From positions 310,001-374,000 of the forward strand of contig JADGEX010000002.1 of the NCBI GenBank assembly GCA_016744135.1: a stretch of 64,000 nt of DNA, read 5' to 3'. Shown in pieces: positions 15,835 through 24,971 of the stretch. How positions within the stretch are numbered: position 1 is the first letter of the stretch; every line of letters starts with the position of its first letter. A model generated the notes under the pieces. It had not been told where the DNA came from. It made no database searches and saw only the letters and a program-made list of their open reading frames with translations. The position numbers were made by a program, and so were the translations under genes. The DNA is from Pseudodesulfovibrio sp. Lineage in GTDB: Bacteria > Desulfobacterota > Desulfovibrionia > Desulfovibrionales > Desulfovibrionaceae.

Positions 15835-18111
15835 TTATTGCTGTGTGTGTTCGTTTCTTAAACGTATGGTAGCTGTGACCATGTTTCGCAGGGAGGCGAG
15901 AGTTTCAGGCCATGCCCTGGTCTTCAGGCCGCAATCGGGATTGACCCACAGACGTTCTGCGGGAATGACTTTCAGGGCTTTTTGCAGAAGCCAGTATATT
16001 TCGTCTACGCCGGGAACTCTGGGGCTATGGATGTCGTAGACGCCCGGACCAATTTCAGCCGGATATTGGTATGCGTTGAAAGCGTCGAGCAATTCCATGC
16101 CGCTACGGCTTGCTTCAATGCTAATGACGTCAGCATCCATTTCCGCAATGGATTTCATGATGACGTTGAATTCACTGTAGCACATATGAGAGTGTAACTG
16201 CGTACTGTCCTTGACGCCGCTGGACGCCAATTTGAAACAATCCACGGCCCATTGCAGGTATTCGTCCTGCTGGTCTTTTCGTATGGGCATGCCCTCACGA
16301 AGAGCCGCTTCATCGATTTGAATGACGTCGATTCCAGCTGTCTCAAGGTCCACAGCTTCATCACGAATTGTCAGTGCAATCTGGCGGCAGGCTTCGCTTC
16401 GGGTGATGTCGTTACGGACGAAACTCCAGCATAGAATTGTCACTGGGCCAGTCAACATCCCTTTCATGGGTTTCTTTGTCAGACTTTGGGCATAGACAGC
16501 CCAGTCCACGGTCATTTTTTCGGGACGGGATATGTCACCGTATATAATTGGAGGCTTGACGCATCGACTGCCGTAACTTTGGACCCAGCCGTTGGAGGTG
16601 AAGCAGAATCCTTTGAGTTGCTGGCCGAAGTATTCAACCATATCGTTTCTTTCCGGTTCGCCATGCACCAGAACATCAAGCTCCAATTCTTCCTGATGAT
16701 TGACAACCTCTCGTATATGTCCTTGCATTGTTTTAATATACTGGCTTTCGGAAAGGGTGCCTTTTTTGTACTCTAGGCGGGCTTTTCGTATCTCGGCTGT
16801 CTGAGGATATGAGCCGATTGTCGTGGTCGGGAAGAGTGGGAGTTTGAGTCGATCCCGTTGAATGACAATACGTTCTGTGAAAGGGGAATTGCGGTTGAAC
16901 ATTTCAGGCGTGATTGCCTGCACTCTTTCGCGGGTTTGGTGATCAATGACATCGGGGTGAGCTGCTCGGGTAAGCAAAGCTGTCTTGTTTTCGTTGAATA
17001 ACGATGGTGTTTCGGTGGTTGTTGCAGCGTGTTTCAGGGCGGCAACTTCCTCGCATTTCTGAATGGCAAAAGCCATCCACTGTTTGAGTGTAGGGTCCAG
17101 TTTTTTTTCTGCGGAGATGTCCACGGGAGAATGGAGGAGTGAGCAACTGGATCCGACCATGATGTGAGTGGCTTTGACTTTTTGGCGAACGATGTTCACT
17201 TGTCGTGCTGCAGCTTCAAGATCTGTTTTCCATATGTTCCTTCCATCCACGAGCCCCAGTGAGAGAGTAAAATGTGCTGGCAGCTTGGACAGAACTTCAT
17301 CCAACTGGTTTGGTCCCCGAATCAAATCAATGTGGATACCATCAACAGGCAGAGATAAAGCCAGATCCAGGTTGTCACCGAGGTCGCCAAAGTAGGTCGT
17401 GAGCAGCAGGCGCGTGCTGTTGGTGACTGTACGCAGTTTGGAATATACGGACTGGAATGCAGTTTTGGCTTCGGCTGGGAGGTCGGTGCACAAAATCGGT
17501 TCATCAATTTGAATCCATGAACAATGTGCGGCGATTTCTGTGATGATTTCGCAATAAACATCAGTCATGTGTTCAAGGTGGTCCCATCGGTTGCAGCCAT
17601 CAGTCTCTTTTGCAAGCAGGAGGAAGGTGAGCGGGCCGACAAGGACTGGTTTTGGCGAGTATCCGAGTCTTTTGACAGCTTTTATATCTGCCAGCAGTCG
17701 GGAGTTGTCCTTTTTGAAGGGCGTATTGGGGCTGAGTTCCGGGACAATGTAATGATAGTTGGAATCAAACCATTTGGTCATTTCCATGGCCGGAATGCTT
17801 TTCTCAGAGTTGCCTCTGGCCATATGGAAGTATGTCTTGCAGTCGACAGTATTCCCGTCATGCTGGAATCGTTGGGGGACTGCTCCAAGCATGGCGATAG
17901 TGTCTAGGATGTGGTCGTATAAAGAGAAGTCGCCGACTGGCAGCAGGTCCATTCCTGCCGTGGCCTGAAGATTCCAGTGGCGTTGCTTGAGTTCTCCGGC
18001 AGTGGAAACGAGTGCTGTTTCTGTTGTTTCCCCTCGCCAAAATTTTTCAAGTGCCCATTTCAATTCGCGGTTTTTCCCCATTCTAGGAAAACCCAATACG
18101 TGCGCGTTCAT
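15835..18111 (-). CDS. metE: MetE, cobalamin-independent methionine synthase
   Basis: Transfers a methyl group from 5-methyltetrahydropteroyl-triglutamate to homocysteine. The 758-residue form starts MNAHVLGFPRMGKNRELKWA with GGAG 5 nt upstream; an in-frame ATG at 18180 lies in the leader and is not used. Both halves of the tandem barrel are present. The zinc ligands appear as the HSHMCYSEF motif and the C-terminal NPDCGLKTR. An upstream cobalamin riboswitch means it is shut off when B12 is available, which implies a B12-dependent MetH elsewhere in the genome. Confidence 0.97.
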   Translation of the reverse strand: MNAHVLGFPRMGKNRELKWALEKFWRGETTETALVSTAGELKQRHWNLQATAGMDLLPVGDFSLYDHILDTIAMLGAVPQRFQHDGNTVDCKTYFHMARGNSEKSIPAMEMTKWFDSNYHYIVPELSPNTPFKKDNSRLLADIKAVKRLGYSPKPVLVGPLTFLLLAKETDGCNRWDHLEHMTDVYCEIITEIAAHCSWIQIDEPILCTDLPAEAKTAFQSVYSKLRTVTNSTRLLLTTYFGDLGDNLDLALSLPVDGIHIDLIRGPNQLDEVLSKLPAHFTLSLGLVDGRNIWKTDLEAAARQVNIVRQKVKATHIMVGSSCSLLHSPVDISAEKKLDPTLKQWMAFAIQKCEEVAALKHAATTTETPSLFNENKTALLTRAAHPDVIDHQTRERVQAITPEMFNRNSPFTERIVIQRDRLKLPLFPTTTIGSYPQTAEIRKARLEYKKGTLSESQYIKTMQGHIREVVNHQEELELDVLVHGEPERNDMVEYFGQQLKGFCFTSNGWVQSYGSRCVKPPIIYGDISRPEKMTVDWAVYAQSLTKKPMKGMLTGPVTILCWSFVRNDITRSEACRQIALTIRDEAVDLETAGIDVIQIDEAALREGMPIRKDQQDEYLQWAVDCFKLASSGVKDSTQLHSHMCYSEFNVIMKSIAEMDADVISIEASRSGMELLDAFNAYQYPAEIGPGVYDIHSPRVPGVDEIYWLLQKALKVIPAERLWVNPDCGLKTRAWPETLASLRNMVTATIRLRNEHTQQ

Positions 18112-18214
18112 GTCTACTCCATGTTTCGGGTGAAAGACGAAGAGCGCGAGCCTCGGTTTGTTGGCAACAGAGAATGACACACCGGATGATATGATCCCGT
18201 GTCGTTATGAATAT

Positions 18215-18390
18215 CTGCAACACCAACCTGATCGCGAGGTCGTTCGCTCTTTGGCAAGACGTCTTCTGGCTTCCGGCCCCATAGTGTTGAATCCCTTCCC
18301 GATAGCGGTGGTTTTCAACGGGTACTGCCGGTTACAGCGGCGCGTCCGCAGCGGTTTTTCACCGCTTTCCGTTTCTCGCCAAATCCTTAT
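18215..18390 (-). ncRNA. Cobalamin (B12) riboswitch upstream of metE
   Basis: Read on the minus strand it carries the expected blocks in order. These are a 5' hairpin region with GGTGAAAAACCGCTGCGG and CGCCGCTGTAACCGGC, then GGGAAGG, then the B12 box AGCCAGAAGACGTCTTGCC (18252-18272). The metE start follows about 100 nt downstream. Adenosyl- or methylcobalamin binding should repress metE. The boundaries are approximate. Confidence 0.9.
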
Positions 18391-19021
18391 ATCTAGATTT
18401 ATTGATATTTGAGAATCCCATAAAAGGCAAGTCGGCTTTGTTCTGTGAGTCTGAAAAGTTGACAGAGGTGAGGTCTTGGCGGAGTTGAACGGTCTGTTTG
18501 TCGTATATAACAAGCTGTTTATTCGTCAGTTTTTTATTGTGTGTGCTTTGGGCTGGTGTGTCGTTCGATTTTGTTTTGTCACCTGTGTGTCTCTTGAATG
18601 TTTTGTTGGCGTTGTTTGTTTATAATTTTCTTGAATTCATCATTTGATTCAAACCGCATATTTTGCGGTGAAAGAACTTTTTATTTTGTCGTTTCAATTT
18701 CTCGAATTTGATAAATCCAGAGCTAACAGCTTGGAATTATATTTTATGTGACGGCAGACCTCTCAGAGTTTTTTTGGATCATATCGCTTTTGACTCAACA
18801 AATTTCATAAATCTGGTTGACTAAGTTTCATGCATGGTGCATTGCAGAGGCGTCGAAAGATAGAACGCCGTTCCACTGAGTGGAACAACTGATGCAGGAC
18901 GGCACAGTAGGGATGAATAATCTCTGTAGTAATTTCAAAACGGGGATAATTTGAAGAGCTGATATAAAAAAATGATTTATTATTTAAAATTAATGAAACA
19001 AAATTACTCAAGGAGATAATT
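18391..19021. other. Long AT-rich intergenic region between metE riboswitch and BCCT transporter gene
   Basis: No gene supported. It holds the metE promoter (minus) at its left end and the promoter of the catabolic cluster (plus) at its right end. The one clear signal is the palindrome at 18870-18886, listed separately. Confidence 0.5.
18870..18886. promoter_or_regulatory. Palindromic operator GTTCCACT-G-AGTGGAAC
   Basis: A perfect 8-bp inverted repeat with a single central base, 136 nt upstream of the BCCT start. IclR-family regulators bind short palindromes of this kind (for example TGGAAAT-n-ATTTCCA for IclR), and an IclR gene is the second gene of this cluster. Confidence 0.5.
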
Positions 19022-20587
19022 TTGAATACCAAGAGCCTATCAGCAAAATATTCTAGCGATACTGATACACATAAAGAATTGAACAGTTTAGTTTTCTGGG
19101 TGCCATTTTCACTTATTGCATTTTCTGTGATCATTGGTTTGATTCTGCCAGAGACATTTGGTCTTGTCGTTACGACTGGTCAGCAGTTTATCCTCAAAAA
19201 TTTCAGTTGGCTTTTTTCAATTACAGGACTGTTTTGTTTAATAGTTATCAGCGTTGCATTCTTTTCCCAGTTCGGTAACATTGTCATTGGTGGTAAAAAA
19301 GCCAAACCTGTATTGAATAAGTGGCAATGGTTTTCCATTACGTTATGTACTACTATTGCTATTAATATCTTGTTCTGGCCCATCGTTGAACCTCTTCAGG
19401 ATATGCTCGCACCTCCGCAGGCTCTCGGATTTGCCGCAAACACCTATGGTTCTGCCCGGTTCTCACTTGCTTCCATGTATATGAATTGGGGATTGGTTCC
19501 CTATTCCATCAACGCATTGCCCGCACTCGTGTTTGCCATTTGCTACTACAACCTGAAGCGTCCTTTCAGTTTAGGGTCTATCCTGTTCCCGATCCTTGGA
19601 GAAAGGGCAAACGGGAATATGGGCAAGGTCGTGGACATTGTCTCTCTTTATGCTTTGGCCTTGGGTATGGGCACTTCCCTTGGGACTGGCGTGCTCATGT
19701 TGTCCGGAGGACTTTCAAGAATTTTCCCATTCATTGAGAGTGCACCACAGACGTGGGGCATACTCATTGTTATTGTTATGGTTATTTGCATTATTTCCTC
19801 CATCAGTGGTGTTCTGAAAGGGATGCGTATCCTTTCAGAACTCAATGCCAAGTTGTTATTTAGCTTGATGGCTGTTGTCTTTATTGTAGGGCCGACCGTC
19901 TTTATACTCGATTTCAGTGTTGAATCATTCGGTTCCTTTGTGGGGCACTTTTTTGAGCGGTGTTTGTTTACGGATTCGTTCCGTGTCGATTCCTGGCCGC
20001 AGAAGTGGACGGTGTTTTCGTTTGCGAACTACATGATTTGGGCACCGATTTCTGCCTTGTTCCTTGGTCGAATTTCCAAGGGGTACACAGTCAGGGAATT
20101 CATTTCAGTCAATGTCCTCTTTCCTATGGTTTATGTGTTCCTTCATGCTTCGGTTTTTAGCAGTACAGCAATTTGGCAACAGATTGTTGGTGGAGTGGAT
20201 TTGCAGGCAAACATTGCTACCGGCATCGATGAAGCTGTGTATGTTTTGCTTGAAAATTTGCCTTTGGCGCACTTCATCATTCCTGTTTTCCTTTTTGCAG
20301 TGTTCATTTCCTTTATCACTGCTGCGGATTCAACCACTAACGCTATGGCATCCCTCACAACGAAGAATCTTTCTGAATCCAATCAGGAAGCACCGCCATT
20401 TCTCAAGATTGCTTGGGGAGTGATGATTGGGACTCTTGCATTTATCATGTTGGTCTTTTCAGGTCTCGATGGGATGAAAACTTTGACATATCTGGGTGGA
20501 GCACCGATCACATTGGTGATAATAGGGTCAGCGTTTTCCTTGATAAAGCTGATTCAGATGCAGAAGAAAATCGACATTCTGCAGTAA
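19022..20587 (+). CDS. BCCT-family (betaine/carnitine/choline-type) transporter
   Basis: The 521-residue protein has about 12 membrane helices in the BCCT order. It contains the Trp/Gly-rich central segment (MYMNWGLVPYSINALPALVF and LGMGTSLGTGVLMLSGGLSR), although the canonical aromatic BCCT motif is only partly kept. It starts with TTG at 19022, with AAGGAG 6 nt ahead. As first gene of the catabolic cluster it is likely the importer for the substrate. That substrate need not be a betaine, since several BCCT members carry other zwitterions or carboxylates. Confidence 0.85.
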   Translation: MNTKSLSAKYSSDTDTHKELNSLVFWVPFSLIAFSVIIGLILPETFGLVVTTGQQFILKNFSWLFSITGLFCLIVISVAFFSQFGNIVIGGKKAKPVLNKWQWFSITLCTTIAINILFWPIVEPLQDMLAPPQALGFAANTYGSARFSLASMYMNWGLVPYSINALPALVFAICYYNLKRPFSLGSILFPILGERANGNMGKVVDIVSLYALALGMGTSLGTGVLMLSGGLSRIFPFIESAPQTWGILIVIVMVICIISSISGVLKGMRILSELNAKLLFSLMAVVFIVGPTVFILDFSVESFGSFVGHFFERCLFTDSFRVDSWPQKWTVFSFANYMIWAPISALFLGRISKGYTVREFISVNVLFPMVYVFLHASVFSSTAIWQQIVGGVDLQANIATGIDEAVYVLLENLPLAHFIIPVFLFAVFISFITAADSTTNAMASLTTKNLSESNQEAPPFLKIAWGVMIGTLAFIMLVFSGLDGMKTLTYLGGAPITLVIIGSAFSLIKLIQMQKKIDILQ

Positions 20588-20615
20588 TTCAATGGTTACG
20601 AAGGGGAGAGAGAAA

Positions 20616-21389
20616 ATGTCTAATATCATCAGTTCGGTCGCAAGAGCGTTGGATGTCTTGTTGTACATAAATAGTCATAAAGATCCGGTGGGGATTTCAA
20701 CCATCAGCAAGGATATGGGTATCTACAAAAGTACTGTATTCCGCACACTGGCAACACTGGAAGACAGGCATTTTGTGCAGCAGGACCCGGAAACCGGGAA
20801 GTATACACTTGGTGTCAGTCTGTTTTCAATGGCCAACAAGATCACGCTCTATGATGTGTTTGTTCCGTTCGTCAAAGAACTCAATTTGGAGTTCAAGGAG
20901 ACGGTCAACGTATCGATGCTGGATAGAACGACCTCTGGACCGTACCAAAGTGTTGTCGTTGTAAAGGAAGATGCCGTTGATAACGTTCTGTCCGTCAGTC
21001 CGCAAGTTGGATCGAAAAACGATTGTTATTGTTCATCGGTTGGCAAGAGTCTGCTCGCCTTTTCGTCGGATATCTCCAACGAGACCCTGAAAAAATATGA
21101 ATTTCAAAAATATTCTCCGAATACCATCAGCAGCTATGAAGAATTGGTCGCTGAATTGGCGAAGGTCAAACGTGATGGGTATTCTTTGGATAATGAAGAA
21201 CAGGAAATCGGCCTCATATGTGTTGGTGTCCCAGTTTTTAATAAGAAAGGGGAAGCCATTGCAGCCATGAGTGTGTCCGGTCCATCCCAGCGCATCCAAC
21301 ATATCAATATTGAAAATGTCGTAACCAGATTGAAGCAGGTTGCGAGTGAAATAACGGAATTGGTTCAGACGTCAAGTCGCATCAAATAA
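20616..21389 (+). CDS. IclR-family transcriptional regulator
   Basis: The 257-residue protein has an N-terminal winged HTH (VARALDVLLYI, ISTISKDMGIYKSTVFRTLATLE) and a C-terminal effector domain (residues about 80-250) ending with a GxPVFNKKGEAIAAMSVSGPS motif typical of IclR. The start at 20616 has GGGGAG 7 nt upstream; an ATG eight codons earlier has none. It probably controls the transporter-kinase-oxidoreductase cluster through the palindrome at 18870. Confidence 0.92.
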   Translation: MSNIISSVARALDVLLYINSHKDPVGISTISKDMGIYKSTVFRTLATLEDRHFVQQDPETGKYTLGVSLFSMANKITLYDVFVPFVKELNLEFKETVNVSMLDRTTSGPYQSVVVVKEDAVDNVLSVSPQVGSKNDCYCSSVGKSLLAFSSDISNETLKKYEFQKYSPNTISSYEELVAELAKVKRDGYSLDNEEQEIGLICVGVPVFNKKGEAIAAMSVSGPSQRIQHINIENVVTRLKQVASEITELVQTSSRIK

Positions 21390-21413
21390 CTGAAACATCG
21401 AAGAGAATTAATT

Positions 21414-22472
21414 GTGAAGATACTTGCTATCAACCCCGGTGGAACGTCCACCAAAATCGCTGTCTTCAATAATGAAGAAGAGCTTTTCAGCGAGAACGTC
21501 ATGCATCAGGAGTCGGAGTTGCACGACTTTGACTCCGTGTTTGATCAGTTTCGCTACCGCAAGGACGTCATCGTCGAGAGACTTCGGGCAAATGACTATC
21601 AGGTCGAAGATTTTGATTGCGTTGTAGGACGCGGCGGACTGCTCAAACCACTCGAAGGCGGCACGTATGAAGTCAATGACGCCATGATCGACGATCTGCG
21701 TAACGCCATAAACGGTGAACATCCCTCGAATCTCGGTCCTGTCATTGCCAAGGATATCGCCGATTCCATTGATGTTCCCGCTTTTGTCGTCGACCCCGTG
21801 TCCGTGGATGAATTTCTCGACATCGCGAAGATTTCCGGGATTTCCGATCTCCAACGTTCCAGTTGGATGCACGCGCTCAATCAGAAGGCTGTGTGTCGAG
21901 AAACTGCCGAGCGTCTCAACGGGAAATATCAGGATTTCAATTTTATCGTTGCGCATTTGGGGTCAGGAATTTCCATCGCTGCACATCTCAAGGGAAGCAT
22001 GATTGATGGGAGCGGAGGTCGTTGCGACGGTCCGTTTTCTCCTGAACGATGCGGCGGTCTGCCGAGCTTTCCGCTGGTCGAACTTTGCTACAGCGGAAAA
22101 TATACCCAGAAAGAGATGGTGAGCAAGATCAGCACCAAGGCGGGCATGTTTGATTACCTCGGTACCAAGGACATGATGGATATTGAAAACAGATACTTGG
22201 CCAAGGAAGAAAAGGTCGTGAAAATACTGGATTCTTTCATTTATCAGACTGCCAAGGAAATCGCTGCATATGGTGCGTCACTGAGCGGTGACGTTGATCG
22301 AATTATTATCACCGGCGGCATCGCCCATTCGGCCTTGATTGTTGAGAAACTCAAGGAGCGGGTCGGCTATCTGGGCCAGTTCGAGGTCATTGCCGGTGAA
22401 AAGGAAATGACTGCACTGACTCTCGGTGCGCTTCGCGTGATGAGTGGAACTGAAGAAATTCAAACATATTAG
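21414..22472 (+). CDS. buk: Butyrate kinase
   Basis: The 352-residue ASKHA-fold acyl kinase starts with GTG (KILAINPGGTSTKIAVF) and carries the phosphate loops GGTSTK and the IITGGIAHS adenosine motif. It converts an acyl phosphate and ADP to the free short-chain acid (butyrate, isobutyrate, 2-methylbutyrate and similar) and ATP. It pairs with the phosphate butyryltransferase 21 nt downstream. The acyl substrate is more likely branched or C3-C5 than acetate because the usual AckA-Pta pair is replaced. Confidence 0.93.
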   Translation: MKILAINPGGTSTKIAVFNNEEELFSENVMHQESELHDFDSVFDQFRYRKDVIVERLRANDYQVEDFDCVVGRGGLLKPLEGGTYEVNDAMIDDLRNAINGEHPSNLGPVIAKDIADSIDVPAFVVDPVSVDEFLDIAKISGISDLQRSSWMHALNQKAVCRETAERLNGKYQDFNFIVAHLGSGISIAAHLKGSMIDGSGGRCDGPFSPERCGGLPSFPLVELCYSGKYTQKEMVSKISTKAGMFDYLGTKDMMDIENRYLAKEEKVVKILDSFIYQTAKEIAAYGASLSGDVDRIIITGGIAHSALIVEKLKERVGYLGQFEVIAGEKEMTALTLGALRVMSGTEEIQTY

Positions 22473-22493
22473 CATGTAATTGGAGAATCTGTT

Positions 22494-23390
22494 GTGTTGA
22501 AAGATTTCAATGAATTAATCGAAAAAGCCAAATCCGGCAGACAATACAAGGTGTGTGTTGCCGCTGCCCAGGACGGAGAGCTGTTGCATGCCGTCAAGTT
22601 GGCTGTGGATATGGGATTCATGCGTCCGGTTTTGGTCGGCAATGAAAAAACAGTTCGTGATCTGGCCGCTGAAGTCGGGTTGACCGATTTCGAATTGGTC
22701 GCATGTGATGACGTTGACGAGTGCGCGGCTGTTGCTGTGGAAATCGTCAAGTCCGGTCGGGCTGACGTACTCATGAAGGGTATTATCAACACCGCGACCT
22801 ACATGCGCGCTATCCTGAACAGGGAGACCGGTCTGCGGAACGGGAGCCTTATCAGTGCCTTGGCTGTTTACGATCTCAAGGAATATCATAAGCTGATTTA
22901 TTGCAGTGACAGCGGGATAAATACTGCTCCTGATGTGGAGCAGAAGCAGGCAATTCTCGTCAATGCCCTTGGGGCCATGAAGCGCCTTGGCATGGATTGT
23001 CCCAACGTGGCTGCACTGACAGCAAGTGAAACCGTTCATCCGAAAATCCAGGCTTCAGTTGATGCCGATATGCTCGTGAAACTGGCAGAAAAGGGGGAAA
23101 TTCCGAGTTGTGTCATTGAAGGCCCGATCGCTTTTGATGTGGCTTTTGATCGGCACGCGGCAGAGCACAAAGGTATCGACAGCAAAGTCAGCGGCGAGGT
23201 CGATTTGATTCTCGCACCTAACATTGAGACCGGGAATGCGCTTGGCAAATCCTGGTTGACTCTCAGCAATGCGAAATGGGCAGGGGTTGTGCTTGGAACA
23301 ATTCATCCTGTGGTGCTCGGATCTCGTTCCGATACCGCAGAGGTGAAGATCAATTCCATTGCTCTCGCCTGCCTCCTGGCTCAGTCCTAG
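22494..23390 (+). CDS. ptb: Phosphate butyryltransferase
   Basis: The 298-residue PTA/PTB-fold enzyme starts with GTG (VLKDFNELIEKAKS) after GGAG and has VCVAAAQDGELLHAVKLA, VLMKGIINTATYMRAIL and the C-terminal IVLG-type motif GVVLGTIHPVVLGSR. It exchanges CoA for phosphate on a short-chain acyl-CoA and hands the acyl phosphate to butyrate kinase. The Buk-Ptb order is that of a dedicated ATP-forming pair. Confidence 0.93.
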   Translation: MLKDFNELIEKAKSGRQYKVCVAAAQDGELLHAVKLAVDMGFMRPVLVGNEKTVRDLAAEVGLTDFELVACDDVDECAAVAVEIVKSGRADVLMKGIINTATYMRAILNRETGLRNGSLISALAVYDLKEYHKLIYCSDSGINTAPDVEQKQAILVNALGAMKRLGMDCPNVAALTASETVHPKIQASVDADMLVKLAEKGEIPSCVIEGPIAFDVAFDRHAAEHKGIDSKVSGEVDLILAPNIETGNALGKSWLTLSNAKWAGVVLGTIHPVVLGSRSDTAEVKINSIALACLLAQS

Positions 23391-23423
23391 CTGTAGTTCA
23401 TTCTTTAACTTGAGGAGAAATTG

Positions 23424-24698
23424 ATGCAGGAAAGTAAAGGATTTAATGTAAAAACATTTGTCATCCTCTTTTTCATTGGCATGGGGTATGCCATCACTTA
23501 CGCAGTTCCGTTCGTACAGTACGTATTTTATGATACTACCATGCACGCTCTGGATGCGACCAATGCTCAACTCGGTACTCTTGTGGCCATCTTCGGCATT
23601 GGTAATATCGCCGGTGCACCCATTGGCGGTATCATTTCAGACAAGTACAACCATAAATTGGTTTATCTCGCCGGTTTGTTTGGAACATCCATGTTGTCTC
23701 TTTTGTGGGCATTCAATCTCAACTACGGCTTTTCGATCTTTATCTTTGCGGGCCTGGCGGTAACCGGACTGTTCCTGCTCTTCCCGGCACATATCAAGAT
23801 CGTTCGCTCCTTGGTTGATGAATCCAAACAGGGTAAGGTCTTTGGTTTCGCTGAATCCTTCGCTGGTATCGGCAGCACCATTGTCAACGCTATTGCTCTG
23901 GCTATTTTCGCCAAGTACGCCAACGAAATCTTCGGTTTCAAGGCCGTTTTGATCTTTTTCTCCGTGTGTGGTGTCATTACTACCGCCATTCTGTATTACC
24001 TTATTGAAGATCCTAAAAAGGAAACGAAAGCTGAAGCTGCTTCCGGCAAAAGTTCTGACAAGATCACTCTCAAGGATTTCTTCATTGTTTTGAAGTGCCC
24101 CGGCACATGGTTTGCTGGTATTGCCGTCTTTTCCACTTATACTCTGTACTGCTCGCTGTCCTACTTCACTCCGTACTTCACCAACGTTCTCGGTGTTTCC
24201 GTGGTCTTTTCCGGCGGACTGGCCATTATCAGAACATACGGCCTCAGGTTTTTCTTGTGCCCGGTCGGTGGATATCTTGGCGACAAGATGAATTCTGTGA
24301 CCAAGGTTCTTCTTTTCTCCTGGCTTGCATGTATCGGCGTGATCTTGACCATCATGTTCCTGCCTGAGCACACCGCCATTGGTATTGCCATCACTCTGAT
24401 GCTGCTGCTGAGCGCATTCGTATTCACGGCTCGTGGTGCCATGTTCGCTGTTCCTTCCGAGGTTCAGATTCCCTTGAAGTATGCGGCTATCACCGGCGGT
24501 ATCGTCTGTGCCATTGGCTATTCTCCCGACCTCTTCCAGTTCATCCTCTTTGGTAACTGGATCGATACTTATGGCAACGAAGCATACACCATGATCTTCA
24601 CATACGACATCGTGATGACCGTTGTTGGTGTCATCAGTGCATTGCTGACCTTCAAGTACAAGAAGAGTCTTTCAAAGATGGTTGAAAAGGCAGCGTAA
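23424..24698 (+). CDS. MFS transporter
   Basis: The 424-residue major facilitator has 12 helices in two halves separated by a charged cytoplasmic loop (IEDPKKETKAEAASGKSSDK, about residue 195). The A-motif is GGIISDKYNHK after helix 2. ATG at 23424 follows GAGGAG; a TTG one codon earlier is the alternative. It is the second transporter of the cluster and may export the acid end product or act as an exchanger. By eye it resembles the YihN/OFA-like groups of organic acid carriers, which is uncertain. Confidence 0.85.
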   Translation: MQESKGFNVKTFVILFFIGMGYAITYAVPFVQYVFYDTTMHALDATNAQLGTLVAIFGIGNIAGAPIGGIISDKYNHKLVYLAGLFGTSMLSLLWAFNLNYGFSIFIFAGLAVTGLFLLFPAHIKIVRSLVDESKQGKVFGFAESFAGIGSTIVNAIALAIFAKYANEIFGFKAVLIFFSVCGVITTAILYYLIEDPKKETKAEAASGKSSDKITLKDFFIVLKCPGTWFAGIAVFSTYTLYCSLSYFTPYFTNVLGVSVVFSGGLAIIRTYGLRFFLCPVGGYLGDKMNSVTKVLLFSWLACIGVILTIMFLPEHTAIGIAITLMLLLSAFVFTARGAMFAVPSEVQIPLKYAAITGGIVCAIGYSPDLFQFILFGNWIDTYGNEAYTMIFTYDIVMTVVGVISALLTFKYKKSLSKMVEKAA

Positions 24699-24746
24699 TA
24701 AAAAGTCTGCTGTCTGAATAATATAACATAGAGGTTTGAAACGATT

Positions 24747-24971
24747 ATGGATGTTATCACAGTCAAGGAAGAAAGATGCAAGGAATGCGGACTGTGCATT
24801 GCTCACTGTCCAAATGAAGCAATCTCTTTTTCCGACAAATTAAACAGTGCCGGTTACAGGCCTGTAGAAGTTGATGATGCCAAATGCATCAAGTGTGGCA
24901 TTTGCTACACAATGTGTCCTGACGGGGTGTATGAGATCTCGCAGAAAGGCGAGTCAGGAGGAGAGAACTAA
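24747..24971 (+). CDS. 2-oxoacid:ferredoxin oxidoreductase ferredoxin-like (delta) subunit
   Basis: The 74-residue protein has two [4Fe-4S] motifs (CKECGLCIAHCPN and CIKCGICYTMCPD). It carries electrons inside the oxidoreductase complex. It sits directly before the alpha subunit with no spacer, as in Vor/Kor operons. Confidence 0.93.
   Translation: MDVITVKEERCKECGLCIAHCPNEAISFSDKLNSAGYRPVEVDDAKCIKCGICYTMCPDGVYEISQKGESGGEN

Noticed and set aside
18158..18412. 84-codon plus-strand ORF over the metE leader
   Set aside because: It coincides with the cobalamin riboswitch on the other strand.
23637..24371. 244-codon minus-strand open frame
   Set aside because: Opposite the MFS gene; highly charged with no domain.
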